Part shown: piece after piece, positions 35,104-44,760 of the stretch
How the letters are laid out: the number at the start of each line of letters is the position of its first letter
How positions within the stretch are numbered: the first letter of the stretch is position 1
Assembly: GCF_947250775.1 (NCBI RefSeq)
Contig: NZ_OX366349.1
Span: 1,054,001 to 1,118,000, forward strand
From: Wolbachia endosymbiont (group A) of Rhinocyllus conicus
Lineage (GTDB): Bacteria; Pseudomonadota; Alphaproteobacteria; Rickettsiales; Anaplasmataceae
Direction: 5' to 3'
Length of the DNA stretch: 64,000 bases
Made by a program: the position numbers and the translations under genes
Notes under the pieces: generated by a model
Seen by the model: the letters and a program-made list of their open reading frames with translations, nothing else
What the model was told of the DNA's origin: nothing
Database searches by the model: none

Positions 35104-37194
35104 TCATCTAGAAAACCCAGATGCTCTACGAAGCCCACCAATCAATATCAGATCCTGCTCTTGTCCTACAGCATTTAATATAGCGTATAACAAAACCATC
35201 GCATCTCCCCCAGTAATACGCTTGCATCCTCCACAAAATTCGTATTCACTTAACTGTCGATTTGCCTCCACCCTTTTTCGTTCAACTTGTTCTGCGGTGT
35301 TAGCATACTTCAACTCTATTCCAATTGGATGAGTATCATCATTTTCCGCAGATTTTGATAATACTAGGTCTATTTTCCTTCCTCTCTGTAGCTGGAACTC
35401 AATAATTACCTTGGCAGGATTATCGCAACTTTGAAATATCCCACGCAACAAAGCCTGAAATTTAGCTTCATTGTTCACGAGTAGACGGTTTCCATTTAAT
35501 AACGGAGACAACAGACGAGAAATCTCATTAAATAAAACTTCATACCTAGCCCTGTACTCACCATTAACATTACCATCATTACCAAAATTAGGCTCAGCAC
35601 TCATCAACTGATCTGCAAGTTGATGTAAATTCCTAACATTACCCATTTGTTCTGAAAACCTTCCCTCGAAATAACCTTCACTATGAGAACGTGAGTAAGC
35701 ACGTAGTGATTCGAATTTCTTTGCAGAAGCCACTTCCAGATGACCCTGGACATCTACTTCACAAAGTACTTGACGCACCTTAGCATCATCTGTGGCTTGA
35801 GGCAGTAACGACAGGTTCAATGCCTTGTCTGGTAAAGTCTGCCACTTTAAACGACGAAAAATGTGAAGCACAACAAAACCAATATTTGATAAAAATAGAG
35901 CTAAAGTTAACGCATGGCTTACAATATCTGCTGCATCTCCCCTACCACCTGTACGTTTCATTTTCTCTCCCTGAGAGTGGTTAAATAGATACTTGGTAAC
36001 CCTTACCTCCCGCCCATCATTTGTTTCTAAGTCCCTCCTTGTAGATAAAACATTTCCAAAAACAAACGATGACGTACAGGAAAAAGTGTTACAATGAGGC
36101 GATTGAGTGAACTCTGATGCTATGGGTTGTAAAAAACGTTTTACATTTCCCCTAACTCCATTTCCATGAGGATGTAGTAAACCCGGTATTAAGGAAAGAC
36201 CACCTTCTGAAAAGGCCTGCACAGAAGTTCGGAGACCAGCACCTCCACGTAATTGAAAATTTAACGCTACACAAACAGCACTTGGTGATGAGGTATGAAT
36301 AGGCAAAGACGAAACAGAACAACTTTTAGCATAATCTTTAGCTTGCTCTAATCCTTCCTCATCACCAACCTTCAACTCAATTATAATTGGAACCGAATCA
36401 TTTGTCTGATCAACACCACGAACAAGCAAAACAACATCTGCATAACCTTTTCCTATAAGTAGCTCTGGGTAGAAATCAGCCACAGCTCGGTATCTAAAAT
36501 TTACTAAAAACCCACACAGAAAACCGTGGTAATCAGACTCTGCACGAAACACTAAGCTATCTTCATGTTCATCATGGATATCAATAACATATTCCAAAAT
36601 TCTTTTAACATTAGTACGCACTTCTCCTGTATCATCATTTGCCAACTCACTCATCAGGTCTAACAATTCACCTTGTTCTCTGATTGGGTTAATTTCATGA
36701 AAAATTGGAGCTCCAGGTTCATCACGTTGAGGAAATCTATCTATTTCATGAATAAACCTACATTCTTCTCCAAACCGAAATATTTTATACTCTTCCCAAT
36801 CCAGATCCTCATCTTCCTGTAATTCTTGTGGAAGATTCTCTTCTACCTGCTGCTTCTCTTCTGCACTAAACCTTGACCCAGGGCTGTTCTCATTATCAGC
36901 AAAAGTATAACACCTGACTATTCTTCTATTTTCTTTATTAGTGAGAACAGCAACTTTTAGATTTCCATAATTGTCAAAACGAAAATAGACTCTTTCATCT
37001 TCAACTAATATACCTGCATCATGTGCAGTAGAAAACATACCAAAAAAGAATGTAGGAAAAAAGCCAGGCTTATTAGCCGAATGCAAAAAAGATGGACAGT
37101 TGTTTAAAAAACCTACAAATTGTCTACTAAACTCATCACAACCTCCACTTAATAAAGCCCTAACTAATTCACGATCTTCATTATTACCATGCAT
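35104..37194 (-). CDS. cifB: CifB, nuclease-only type (second cif operon)
   Basis: A 696-aa CifB with two PD-(D/E)XK domains. The first has Asp253 and E273-L-K275 (GYADVVLLVRG, then PIIIELKVGD). The second has Asp609 and E627-L-K629 (RKIDLVLS, then IGIELKYA). Both active sites keep their acidic and lysine residues. The protein ends about 65 residues after the second site, so the Ulp1-type deubiquitinase of Type I CidB is absent. That places it among the nuclease Types II-IV. I cannot decide which by eye. Such CifB proteins nick or cut DNA in vitro and their nuclease residues are needed for toxicity. It lies after cifA and shares the N-terminal pattern of the giant CifB (PSFLHSANKPGFFPTFFFG). 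Confidence 0.92.
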   Translation of the reverse strand: MHGNNEDRELVRALLSGGCDEFSRQFVGFLNNCPSFLHSANKPGFFPTFFFGMFSTAHDAGILVEDERVYFRFDNYGNLKVAVLTNKENRRIVRCYTFADNENSPGSRFSAEEKQQVEENLPQELQEDEDLDWEEYKIFRFGEECRFIHEIDRFPQRDEPGAPIFHEINPIREQGELLDLMSELANDDTGEVRTNVKRILEYVIDIHDEHEDSLVFRAESDYHGFLCGFLVNFRYRAVADFYPELLIGKGYADVVLLVRGVDQTNDSVPIIIELKVGDEEGLEQAKDYAKSCSVSSLPIHTSSPSAVCVALNFQLRGGAGLRTSVQAFSEGGLSLIPGLLHPHGNGVRGNVKRFLQPIASEFTQSPHCNTFSCTSSFVFGNVLSTRRDLETNDGREVRVTKYLFNHSQGEKMKRTGGRGDAADIVSHALTLALFLSNIGFVVLHIFRRLKWQTLPDKALNLSLLPQATDDAKVRQVLCEVDVQGHLEVASAKKFESLRAYSRSHSEGYFEGRFSEQMGNVRNLHQLADQLMSAEPNFGNDGNVNGEYRARYEVLFNEISRLLSPLLNGNRLLVNNEAKFQALLRGIFQSCDNPAKVIIEFQLQRGRKIDLVLSKSAENDDTHPIGIELKYANTAEQVERKRVEANRQLSEYEFCGGCKRITGGDAMVLLYAILNAVGQEQDLILIGGLRRASGFSR

Positions 37195-37202
37195 AAATAC
37201 TC

Positions 37203-38675
37203 CTATTTGTTAACAACTGCAGCAGGCGAAATACTAACATTAGTACCCACTAACGTAGATTGAGGACCTTCAGTGCTAGCAGAGAATAAATTCAAATTTC
37301 TCGCTGACTTACACAACTCTTCTATTAAATTGCAGGAGCTAGTTGCATCTATCATCTTAGAATTCCTTGTTTTATCTAAACTATTTGCTATCCTCTCTTT
37401 TAATGATTTAAAGCTTTTGTCTGAACAACAATCTTTAGCAAACTTTAAAATACTCAAGACCAAATCAACTTTTTCACCATCGCCAGCACTTTGAGTATCC
37501 TTGCTGTTCTCCTGATCTACAATCAAATTTGAAATTGCATTTTCCATTGCAACAAAAGCAATCCTATCTTTAAAAGGATCGACAACATTTATTTTATTTT
37601 GGTTAAATACACTAGATTCCCAAAGACTGCTAATAGCTGACCTTGCTTCATTCCTGTTATCCAAGTCATAATCTTTAGAAACTACAACAAATGAAAGCGA
37701 TGAGAGAAGATGTGCATATCCTCTAGGTGAAAGCATTTTCTCTACTTCAGATCTTGAACATCCCTCGCTCAAGTACTGGATAACATACTTAGTTGTGCAA
37801 AGAAAACCGTGCTCTACTAAGTAACTAAGAGGACGATAGATCACACCCCTATCTTTCTTATTCGGTAGCCCAAGTAGTGACTTATGATCTACTTTTGCGC
37901 TTATGACTTTACCTAGAAGGGAATTTAAGGTAGAAGCAAGTTTATAGCTAGATTGCAATGGAGATAATTTTGCAATAGCAGAAACTAGCAATTTTTCTCT
38001 CTCTTCTTTCACTAATTTTTCTTCAGAACACAGACGATTATAGAAGTGTTCCACTCCCTTACTCCACTTGAAATCTACAGCCTTATTAAATCCATCTTCT
38101 GCTTCTATATTTTCTCTAAGGTTACCTGATTCTTGATCAATCCAGAAATTGAAAACAGGATCACGTCTTCCCATGGAACTTAACAATTCAACTCTTGCAA
38201 GCTTATCACTGCAAGCTAAATTCCTATCTTCCTCACATGCACCTTTATGAGATAAGTCAGATCTAAAAGACTCTAACGCCTTGTCAAATAATTGCTTAAT
38301 TTCACTCTCTACACACTCAATACATGCTATTTTATATATAGCAAATGGATTCAACACACCTGATTTAGCTAATTCTCCTACCAATTTAGCAACATCTAGT
38401 GTCGCACCTGACCAACAAGATTCATCACGAAACGCATTACATAAGAGGTCCGATTGCTCAACGGTTAGACCCTCTACTGTTACAGGGTGAGCCTTGACCC
38501 ATTCCTCAATAGCTGAAGTTCTATCACCTTTAACAACATCCTTCAGCTTACTTATTACTTTGCTAGAGATAATCTCTTTATTTTTTTTAGGATCAGAACT
38601 GAGACGAGATCTTTTGCTTGGGCCTGCATTACCCTTCAAATCTTCCGTTCCACGTTTAGTTTTACTTTTTGGCAT
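37203..38675 (-). CDS. cifA: CifA, partner of the nuclease-only CifB
   Basis: A 490-aa helical protein with a basic, Lys/Arg-rich N-terminus (KSKTKRGTEDLKGNAGPSKR) that could act as a nuclear localisation signal in host cells. The rest has the helical-repeat look of CifA, including FAIYKIACIECVESEIKQLF, which parallels FYLYQIACWCCLEEDI in the other CifA of this window. It should bind and neutralise its cognate CifB. A GAGGT ribosome site precedes the ATG. Its TAG stop lies within the cifB ribosome site (AGGAG), so translation of the two is probably coupled. It appears intact. Confidence 0.88.
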   Translation of the reverse strand: MPKSKTKRGTEDLKGNAGPSKRSRLSSDPKKNKEIISSKVISKLKDVVKGDRTSAIEEWVKAHPVTVEGLTVEQSDLLCNAFRDESCWSGATLDVAKLVGELAKSGVLNPFAIYKIACIECVESEIKQLFDKALESFRSDLSHKGACEEDRNLACSDKLARVELLSSMGRRDPVFNFWIDQESGNLRENIEAEDGFNKAVDFKWSKGVEHFYNRLCSEEKLVKEEREKLLVSAIAKLSPLQSSYKLASTLNSLLGKVISAKVDHKSLLGLPNKKDRGVIYRPLSYLVEHGFLCTTKYVIQYLSEGCSRSEVEKMLSPRGYAHLLSSLSFVVVSKDYDLDNRNEARSAISSLWESSVFNQNKINVVDPFKDRIAFVAMENAISNLIVDQENSKDTQSAGDGEKVDLVLSILKFAKDCCSDKSFKSLKERIANSLDKTRNSKMIDATSSCNLIEELCKSARNLNLFSASTEGPQSTLVGTNVSISPAAVVNK

Positions 38676-39083
38676 CTAATTACCTCAAAATCAAATATTC
38701 AATGAAGGTATTATACAAGCATTAGAATAATATATAAATCGAAAAATTAGTGTGCACCTAAATTTAAGCAGTAATTATAGACCTGCTGCAAAAGAGGAGA
38801 TATTAAAGAGAGATGTAGCAAGAGGGAATGAGCTTAAATTATCAAATTAACGTTATTCTACTTTACCTCACTAGCATTTTCCTTACCTTGAGCCTTACTA
38901 TTACTCACAAATATAAACGTTCGTTACATAGCTCTTAATATGTCTAAAGAGACGAAATTTCCCGAATTATTTATAATGAACCCTTACGATCACATTCTGG
39001 GGACGTACATCAGAAAACTTTTATATTATTAGTTTTGTAGTAAAATTATATGAGTACATCGTATCTATTAAATCAGAAGCTTT
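38676..39083. other. Divergent intergenic region between the second cif operon and the Undecim cluster
   Basis: 408 bases separate cifA (minus strand) from the EamA transporter (plus strand), so it must hold promoters in both directions. It is AT-rich. No repeat, hairpin with T-run or open frame is convincing. Confidence 0.5.
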
Positions 39084-40001
39084 ATGGATTACAGATTGAG
39101 AGCTTATTTGTTTGGGGTTATCTGGTTTATACTTAGCTTACTTAGTAGTGTAGCTAATGATACTATATCAAAATATCTAAGTTTACATCTTCAGAGTTTT
39201 GAAATAACTTTTTTCCGCTTTCTGTTTACCACTATTACCCTTGTACCTTTTATGTTTTACTATGGAATAGAAGCTTTTAAAACAAGTCAAATATCTATTC
39301 AAATAACTAGAGGTGCACTTTTGTTTTGTGGAATGGTCTTATGGACCTATGGATTGACTACTTTCCCCATAGTAACTGCAACGATTATAAGTTTTTCTAT
39401 ACCATTATTTGTTATACTTCTTGCAATCCCTTTACTAAAGGAAAATATAATTTGGCAAAGATGGATAGTAACTATTATTGGTTTTGTTGGTATTGCTATT
39501 GCTACCAAAGCTCATAGTGAAGATTTTAATCCTAAAATTCTTATTTTTATTGTATCTGCATTGATCTTTGCTATATTAGATATACTTAATAAGAAACTTG
39601 TAATAAAAGAGTCAGTAATAAGTATGGAGTCAGTAATAAGTATGTTATTTTATTCAACTCTAACGACAACTATTTTTTCTACTCCACCTTTGTTATTTTA
39701 TTGGCATATGCCTTCCTTGTCAGAATTAATATTACTGCTGATTTTAGGAATAAGTTCAAACCTAATTCTGTTCTTCATGTTAAAAGCTTTTGCTCTTACT
39801 GATGCTACTGCACTTGCACCTTATAGATACATAGAGCTAATAATTTCTGCAATAGTAGCATACGTTATATTTAATGAATTACCTGATAAAAGTGCTTTAT
39901 ATGGTACTTTGATATTAATACCATCAACCTTATTTATAGCTTATTCGGAAGGTAAGGCAATTAAGAAAAATAATGTAACAACAAAAGTTTATAATTGTTA
40001 A
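39084..40001 (+). CDS. EamA/DMT-family transporter (Undecim cluster)
   Basis: A 305-aa membrane protein with ten hydrophobic segments in two EamA halves, the drug/metabolite transporter plan. The first half opens GVIWFILSLLSSVANDTISK and the second has the LAPYRYIELIISAIVAYVIF pattern. Such carriers export metabolites or move nucleotide sugars. It is the first plus-strand gene of the eleven-gene cluster, 47 bases before the UDP-glucose dehydrogenase gene. An 18-bp exact tandem duplication (39609-39644) repeats ESVISM within a mid-protein loop, in frame. Confidence 0.88.
   Translation: MDYRLRAYLFGVIWFILSLLSSVANDTISKYLSLHLQSFEITFFRFLFTTITLVPFMFYYGIEAFKTSQISIQITRGALLFCGMVLWTYGLTTFPIVTATIISFSIPLFVILLAIPLLKENIIWQRWIVTIIGFVGIAIATKAHSEDFNPKILIFIVSALIFAILDILNKKLVIKESVISMESVISMLFYSTLTTTIFSTPPLLFYWHMPSLSELILLLILGISSNLILFFMLKAFALTDATALAPYRYIELIISAIVAYVIFNELPDKSALYGTLILIPSTLFIAYSEGKAIKKNNVTTKVYNC
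39609..39644 (+). repeat. 18-bp tandem duplication within the EamA transporter gene
   Basis: GAGTCAGTAATAAGTATG occurs twice in a row at 39609-39626 and 39627-39644, adding six residues in frame. It is exact, so it is probably recent slippage. Confidence 0.85.
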
Positions 40002-40048
40002 TGGTATTTATTTTAGATGCTAAGCTATATTTTTAAGGTGATAATAAA

Positions 40049-41356
40049 ATGCACATAACTATTATAGGAGTAGGGTATGTAGGCTTAGTATCTGGTACAA
40101 TGTTATCGGAGCAGGGCCATAAAGTTGATTGCATTGACATAAATACTGAGAAGATTGAACTTTTGAAATCAGGGAAAATTCCCTTATATGAACCTGGATT
40201 AGCAGATTATTTAGAGAATAATATAAAGTCACAAAGGATAAGATTTTTTGATTCGTATTTTCAAATAAATCCCAATACAGAAGTAGTATTTGTAACTGTA
40301 GATACTCCATCAGACTCCCTAGGAAATGCAAATTTACAGAATGTATATAATGCAGTAAGTGAAGTTTCTGAGAGAGTTAATCAAGATTGCTTAATAGTGA
40401 TAAAGTCAACTGTTCCTCCTGGTACTGCAGAAAATATACATAATTATTTATCTAATAAGGGCTATAACTTTGATTTAGGAGTTAATCCAGAGTTTCTCAA
40501 GCAAGGCTCTGCAGTATCAGATTTTTTATACCCAGATAGGATAATAATAGGAGTAAAAACTAAGCTAGCTAGGGCAAAACTAGAAGTTATATATAGATCA
40601 TTTATAGATAAGAATATTCCGTTAATAGTCACTGATACAGTTACTGCTGAAATGATTAAATATGCTTCTAATGCCTTTCTAGCAACAAAGGTTGCTTTTA
40701 TCAATGAGATGGCAGGTTTATGTGAGCTATTAGGAGCAGACATTGACCTTTTAGCTAACAGTATGGGAATGGACCATAGAATAGGTAAGGAATTTCTCAA
40801 AGCTGGTCCAGGATTTGGAGGATCATGTTTTCCTAAGGATTTGTCAGCTTTATTAAGGCTTGCTGAAGACTACAATGTTAAGCTACAAATTTTAAATTCA
40901 GTTAAAGAATCTAACTATAATCATATAACAAACATTGCTAAAAAGGTAGAATATGTATTAAATGGAGTCCAAAATAAAAAAATAGCAATATGGGGGCTAA
41001 CTTTTAAGTCTGGTACTGATGATGTAAGAAATAGCCCAGCTATAGATATTGCAAAATTGTTAGTGAATAACAAGGCTAAAATTACTGCATATGATCCAAT
41101 GGGGATGGATAATGCTAGGCAAGTTCTAAAGGATATAGAGTACGCAGACAATGCTATAGGGGCTGCAAGAGACGCGGAAGCCTTATTATTATTAACGGAG
41201 TGGAAAGAATTTAAAAATCAAGATTTTGCAAGTTTAAAGAGTATTATGGCTGCACCTAATGTTTTTGATTTCCGTAATTTATTAGATAGCGAGCTATTAC
41301 TAAGATATGGTTACCATGTTTATTCCTTGGGTAAAAAATCTATCTACAAAGTTTAA
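40049..41356 (+). CDS. ugd: UDP-glucose 6-dehydrogenase (Undecim cluster)
   Basis: A 435-aa enzyme that oxidises UDP-glucose to UDP-glucuronate with two NAD+. Visible: the Rossmann motif ITIIGVGYVGLVSGTML, the NAD-binding CIDIN, the catalytic Cys260 in GPGFGGSCFPKD, and the C-terminal GLTFKSGTDDVRNSPA motif. Length and order of motifs match the family. AAGGTG lies just before the ATG. UDP-glucuronate would feed a glycosylation step, consistent with the nearby glycosyltransferase, epimerase and nucleotidyltransferase. It converges on the MFS gene with an 17-base gap. Confidence 0.95.
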   Translation: MHITIIGVGYVGLVSGTMLSEQGHKVDCIDINTEKIELLKSGKIPLYEPGLADYLENNIKSQRIRFFDSYFQINPNTEVVFVTVDTPSDSLGNANLQNVYNAVSEVSERVNQDCLIVIKSTVPPGTAENIHNYLSNKGYNFDLGVNPEFLKQGSAVSDFLYPDRIIIGVKTKLARAKLEVIYRSFIDKNIPLIVTDTVTAEMIKYASNAFLATKVAFINEMAGLCELLGADIDLLANSMGMDHRIGKEFLKAGPGFGGSCFPKDLSALLRLAEDYNVKLQILNSVKESNYNHITNIAKKVEYVLNGVQNKKIAIWGLTFKSGTDDVRNSPAIDIAKLLVNNKAKITAYDPMGMDNARQVLKDIEYADNAIGAARDAEALLLLTEWKEFKNQDFASLKSIMAAPNVFDFRNLLDSELLLRYGYHVYSLGKKSIYKV

Positions 41357-41373
41357 CTGTTGAGAAATTTTTT

Positions 41374-42576
41374 TTACACCGCTTTACTTAGTTTTTTTAG
41401 ATCTTTGCTTGATAGTATGGAAAAGCAAACGAGTGCAACAACAGAGCAAATAGAAAAAAATGAAAACATAATACTGTTACCACAGTGCTTAACAAGTACT
41501 CCTAAGAGCACGCATGAAAATATTGAACTTGCAATATACCCAAATAATCCTGTTAAGCTTACAATTGCACATACATTATTTTGTGGAGCAATTTCTACAG
41601 CTATAACACCTGTCAGTACTTGCACTCCAAATATAAAGAATCCTGATAAGATTGCACAAAGGTTCATAAGAATTATGTTTTGACCAAAGTTCATTGCAAT
41701 AAAAGTGAGTGCTATACCCAACATATAAAGTGATGCCAGCAAGCTTCTATTTTGAAAGAAGTACATATCACTAATTCTTCCTGTTATTAAAGTTCCAAGG
41801 ATTCCACCTAAATCATATACGCCTGTTATTAGTGAGGATTGTACAAGAGAAATTTGTAATTTATTCTTTAAAATTAGAGGAAACCAAAAGAAGATTCCCA
41901 TTTTTATAATATAAGCACAAAAAGTAGCACAACATAGAAACCATATGGAACTTGTTACCTTGATACCTATTTGAGATTTCTGCACCTTATAATAGGTAGT
42001 AAAGTTGGCACTTTCTTTGTAATATGCCTTTAATATTATATAAATTCCAAAAAGTAAGCATAAGAAACCAGAGTACAAAAATGCACTTTTTGCATCATAT
42101 ATTTTAATTATACTTGGTAATACAATTAAAGTAATACAAGAACCAAGTTGCTGAGATGCGCTCATAACTCCCCATGATGATGCAATTGAAGAGATGCTGG
42201 AGTTTGTAACCATAAACTTGGTAATAGCTGGCCAACCTAACCCTTGTGTCCAAGCTAATAATATTAATGTTAACAGTAATAAAGTTAGATTATTATATGA
42301 TAAAGTTATACCAATGGTTAATAATCCAGTTGCAATATTGCATAGCCCAAACATAAATAATGGATTATTTTTGGAGTCCATGATTATTCCATTAACAAAT
42401 TTTGATACTCCATAAAAAAAAGAAAAGCAGGCAAAAAAATAGCTTAATTTTACATGGTCAGTATCTATTAACAGTGGTAGAGCAATTGGTATACTTTGTC
42501 TTGATAAATAAAGCAGCATATATCCACAGAAGAATAGTAAATATTGAAAGGAGACAAAGTTCACACCTATTCCCAA
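41374..42576 (-). CDS. Major facilitator superfamily transporter (Undecim cluster)
   Basis: A 400-aa protein with about twelve membrane segments. The opening (FCGYMLLYLSRQSIPIALPL) and the loop GVSKFVNGIIMDSKN resemble the organophosphate-antiporter branch (GlpT/UhpT-like) of MFS. Later GGILGTLITGRISDMYF carries the second MFS loop motif. Substrate is unknown. It lies at the downstream end of the long minus-strand Undecim operon and may import a precursor or export the product. Confidence 0.88.
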   Translation of the reverse strand: MGIGVNFVSFQYLLFFCGYMLLYLSRQSIPIALPLLIDTDHVKLSYFFACFSFFYGVSKFVNGIIMDSKNNPLFMFGLCNIATGLLTIGITLSYNNLTLLLLTLILLAWTQGLGWPAITKFMVTNSSISSIASSWGVMSASQQLGSCITLIVLPSIIKIYDAKSAFLYSGFLCLLFGIYIILKAYYKESANFTTYYKVQKSQIGIKVTSSIWFLCCATFCAYIIKMGIFFWFPLILKNKLQISLVQSSLITGVYDLGGILGTLITGRISDMYFFQNRSLLASLYMLGIALTFIAMNFGQNIILMNLCAILSGFFIFGVQVLTGVIAVEIAPQNNVCAIVSLTGLFGYIASSIFSCVLLGVLVKHCGNSIMFSFFSICSVVALVCFSILSSKDLKKLSKAV

Positions 42577-42646
42577 ATAGCTCTATGCAGATGCTAGCAT
42601 AATACTATATTGGTATAATATTGTTTGACAAGAAGTTTGCAAACAA

Positions 42647-43699
42647 TTAGTGCAGAAAATTACTTAGTATCTTTCTTATAGCAGATACAGTAGTATTAAT
42701 ATCTTCATAGCTTATATCTCTATGTGTTATAGCTCTGATTTTACCTTTGATGTTAGCCATTCTAATTCCATAATTTGTCATTAGTACGTTTATTAATTCT
42801 TGAGTAGATATACAATTAGTACGTAATGAAAAATACGCTATATTAGTTTTATACAGGTCGATATCAATTATAACTTGATCTATGGAGTCTAGGCCTTCTA
42901 TAAGGTGCTGCATTTTTTTATGATCTTCTTCTAAAGAATTTACATTATTACGTAGAGCATATAAACATGCAGCTGAAATAATGCCAGCTTGGTGCATACC
43001 TCCGCCAATTTGAAACTTATAGTACCAAGCTTTTTCAATAAAATCTTCACTTCCAAGCAATATTGCGCCCATTGGAGCACCTAATCCTTTACTAAAATCA
43101 ATGAATACCGAATCAAAATAACTTGCATACTCCTTTGGAGATATTTTAGTATGAGCACAAGCGTTGAACAGTCTTGCTCCATCTAAATGAGTGAATACGT
43201 CATTCTCTTTGCAGAGACTTGAGATCTCTTGAATATATTCTAAAGGCCACACAGCTCCACCACCAAAATTTGTCGTTTGTTCGATAGAAACAAGCCCAAC
43301 TCTCGGAATATTTCTTAAACTAGGACGAGTAATAAACTCAACAATTTGTTCTCCAGTAAATATTCCTCTCGTACCTTTGATGGGCAAAGGAGTGGCATGT
43401 GCCTGGGCTGCGATCAAGCCAGATTGTACTATGAGCGGATGTGAAGTTTCATCAAGCAGCAAGTAATCACCAGGTCTTTGAATGTGTACTTTATAAGCAA
43501 TTACATTGGACATCGTTCCTGAAATCAAAAAGATTCCTGCAGGTTTACCTAATATTTTACATGCGGTTGCCACTAATTCGTTCACAGTTGGATCTTCACA
43601 TGCAGCTTCGTTTCCAACTTTTGCTTTAGCCATCGCTTCCCTCATTTTAGCTGAAGGGTCAGTGTTTGAATCGCTAAAGAAATCTATTTTTACTCTCAT
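42647..43699 (-). CDS. Threonine aldolase-like PLP enzyme 1 (Undecim cluster)
   Basis: A 350-aa fold-type I PLP enzyme of the beta-eliminating lyase/low-specificity threonine aldolase family. The PLP Lys204 sits in FSKGLGAPMG. The cofactor Asp is in THLDGARLFN. The opening is KIDFFSDSNTDPS. These enzymes split beta-hydroxy amino acids into glycine plus an aldehyde, or run the reverse. The start overlaps the stop of the paralogue upstream in ATGA. Two copies side by side suggest a heteromer or two substrates. Confidence 0.9.
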   Translation of the reverse strand: MRVKIDFFSDSNTDPSAKMREAMAKAKVGNEAACEDPTVNELVATACKILGKPAGIFLISGTMSNVIAYKVHIQRPGDYLLLDETSHPLIVQSGLIAAQAHATPLPIKGTRGIFTGEQIVEFITRPSLRNIPRVGLVSIEQTTNFGGGAVWPLEYIQEISSLCKENDVFTHLDGARLFNACAHTKISPKEYASYFDSVFIDFSKGLGAPMGAILLGSEDFIEKAWYYKFQIGGGMHQAGIISAACLYALRNNVNSLEEDHKKMQHLIEGLDSIDQVIIDIDLYKTNIAYFSLRTNCISTQELINVLMTNYGIRMANIKGKIRAITHRDISYEDINTTVSAIRKILSNFLH

Positions 43700-44760
43700 A
43701 TTAAATTTAACACAACCTCCTTTATAATTTCAGCAGCTTTCATGATGTCTGTTTCCTTTGTGCCAAGATGGGTAACTGCTCTTATATGAGACTCGAGCCA
43801 AGGAAAAAGCAATAAACCATAAGCTTGGCACTTACTCAAGAAAACCTCATTAGTTACATTTAGTGCTTTTATACTAAAGCTTACTATATTAGTTTCTGGA
43901 TAAGGTAGTACCAGTTTTATGTGTGGAATTTCCTTAATCTTGTCTGCAAACAGTTTGGCGAGTTTATTGTCTTCTTTAAGCCTAGAGATATTGTTCTGTA
44001 GTACATACTTTGCTGCATTAGCACAATACCCTATCTGATGATAACCACTACCTAGCCAAACCTGTAGCTTTTTAGCCCTTTCAATTATCTCTCTTTTACC
44101 CATAAGCATTGAACCAAAAGGAGCTCCAAGTCCTTTGGTAAAAGAAAAGCTCATTGTATCCACATATTTAGCATAATCTGCTAAAGCAATATTTGTTTCG
44201 ACATGAGCATTAAATATTCTTGCACCGTCTAAATGAAGATTTACATTGTGAGCTTTTAAAAAGTGATATAACTCGACTTGTTTTTCAAAAGGATAAATTT
44301 TACCATTAAACCCATTTATACTATTTTCTATAGAAACAAGACTCACCTGAGCAAAAATTTTATACCTCGGCTTAGAATTAATAGCATATTCTACTTCATC
44401 AACATCTAAGATTCCGCTATTATTTCTAATACAATTAAATACGATATTATTTACTTTTGCATTGCCTGCGCTATCGAAAAAATTAACGTGATAATTATAA
44501 TGAGTTATTAGTTCATCACCAGGACTTGTTTGACTGGCAATGGCTAATCTATTTGCAAGCATACCGCTGGTTGCAAATAATGCTTCTTCTACTTTGAATA
44601 ATTGTTTGCAATATTCTGATAAGTCATTACAGCTTTTGTCTTCACCATAAGCAAAATCTCCAACAGTTGCATTACTTATTGCATGTATAACGTTGGAGCT
44701 CTGCAGAGTTGTAGTGTCACTTCTCAGATCAATAATTTTTTCCATCTTATTTTTTGCCAT
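43696..44760 (-). CDS. Threonine aldolase-like PLP enzyme 2 (Undecim cluster)
   Basis: A 354-aa paralogue of the neighbouring enzyme. It has LRSDTTTLQ at the start, ATSGMLANRLAI in the PLP region, LDGARIFNAHV, and Lys209 in FTKGLGAPFG. Divergence from the other copy is strong, so the duplication is old or they were acquired separately. The start overlaps the ABC gene by 14 bases, pointing to tight translational coupling in the operon. Confidence 0.9.
   Translation of the reverse strand: MAKNKMEKIIDLRSDTTTLQSSNVIHAISNATVGDFAYGEDKSCNDLSEYCKQLFKVEEALFATSGMLANRLAIASQTSPGDELITHYNYHVNFFDSAGNAKVNNIVFNCIRNNSGILDVDEVEYAINSKPRYKIFAQVSLVSIENSINGFNGKIYPFEKQVELYHFLKAHNVNLHLDGARIFNAHVETNIALADYAKYVDTMSFSFTKGLGAPFGSMLMGKREIIERAKKLQVWLGSGYHQIGYCANAAKYVLQNNISRLKEDNKLAKLFADKIKEIPHIKLVLPYPETNIVSFSIKALNVTNEVFLSKCQAYGLLLFPWLESHIRAVTHLGTKETDIMKAAEIIKEVVLNLI

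Noticed and set aside
35104..37194. Deubiquitinase (Ulp1) at the end of the short CifB.
   Set aside because: The protein ends soon after the second nuclease site, and no His-Asp-Gln-Cys protease pattern is visible.
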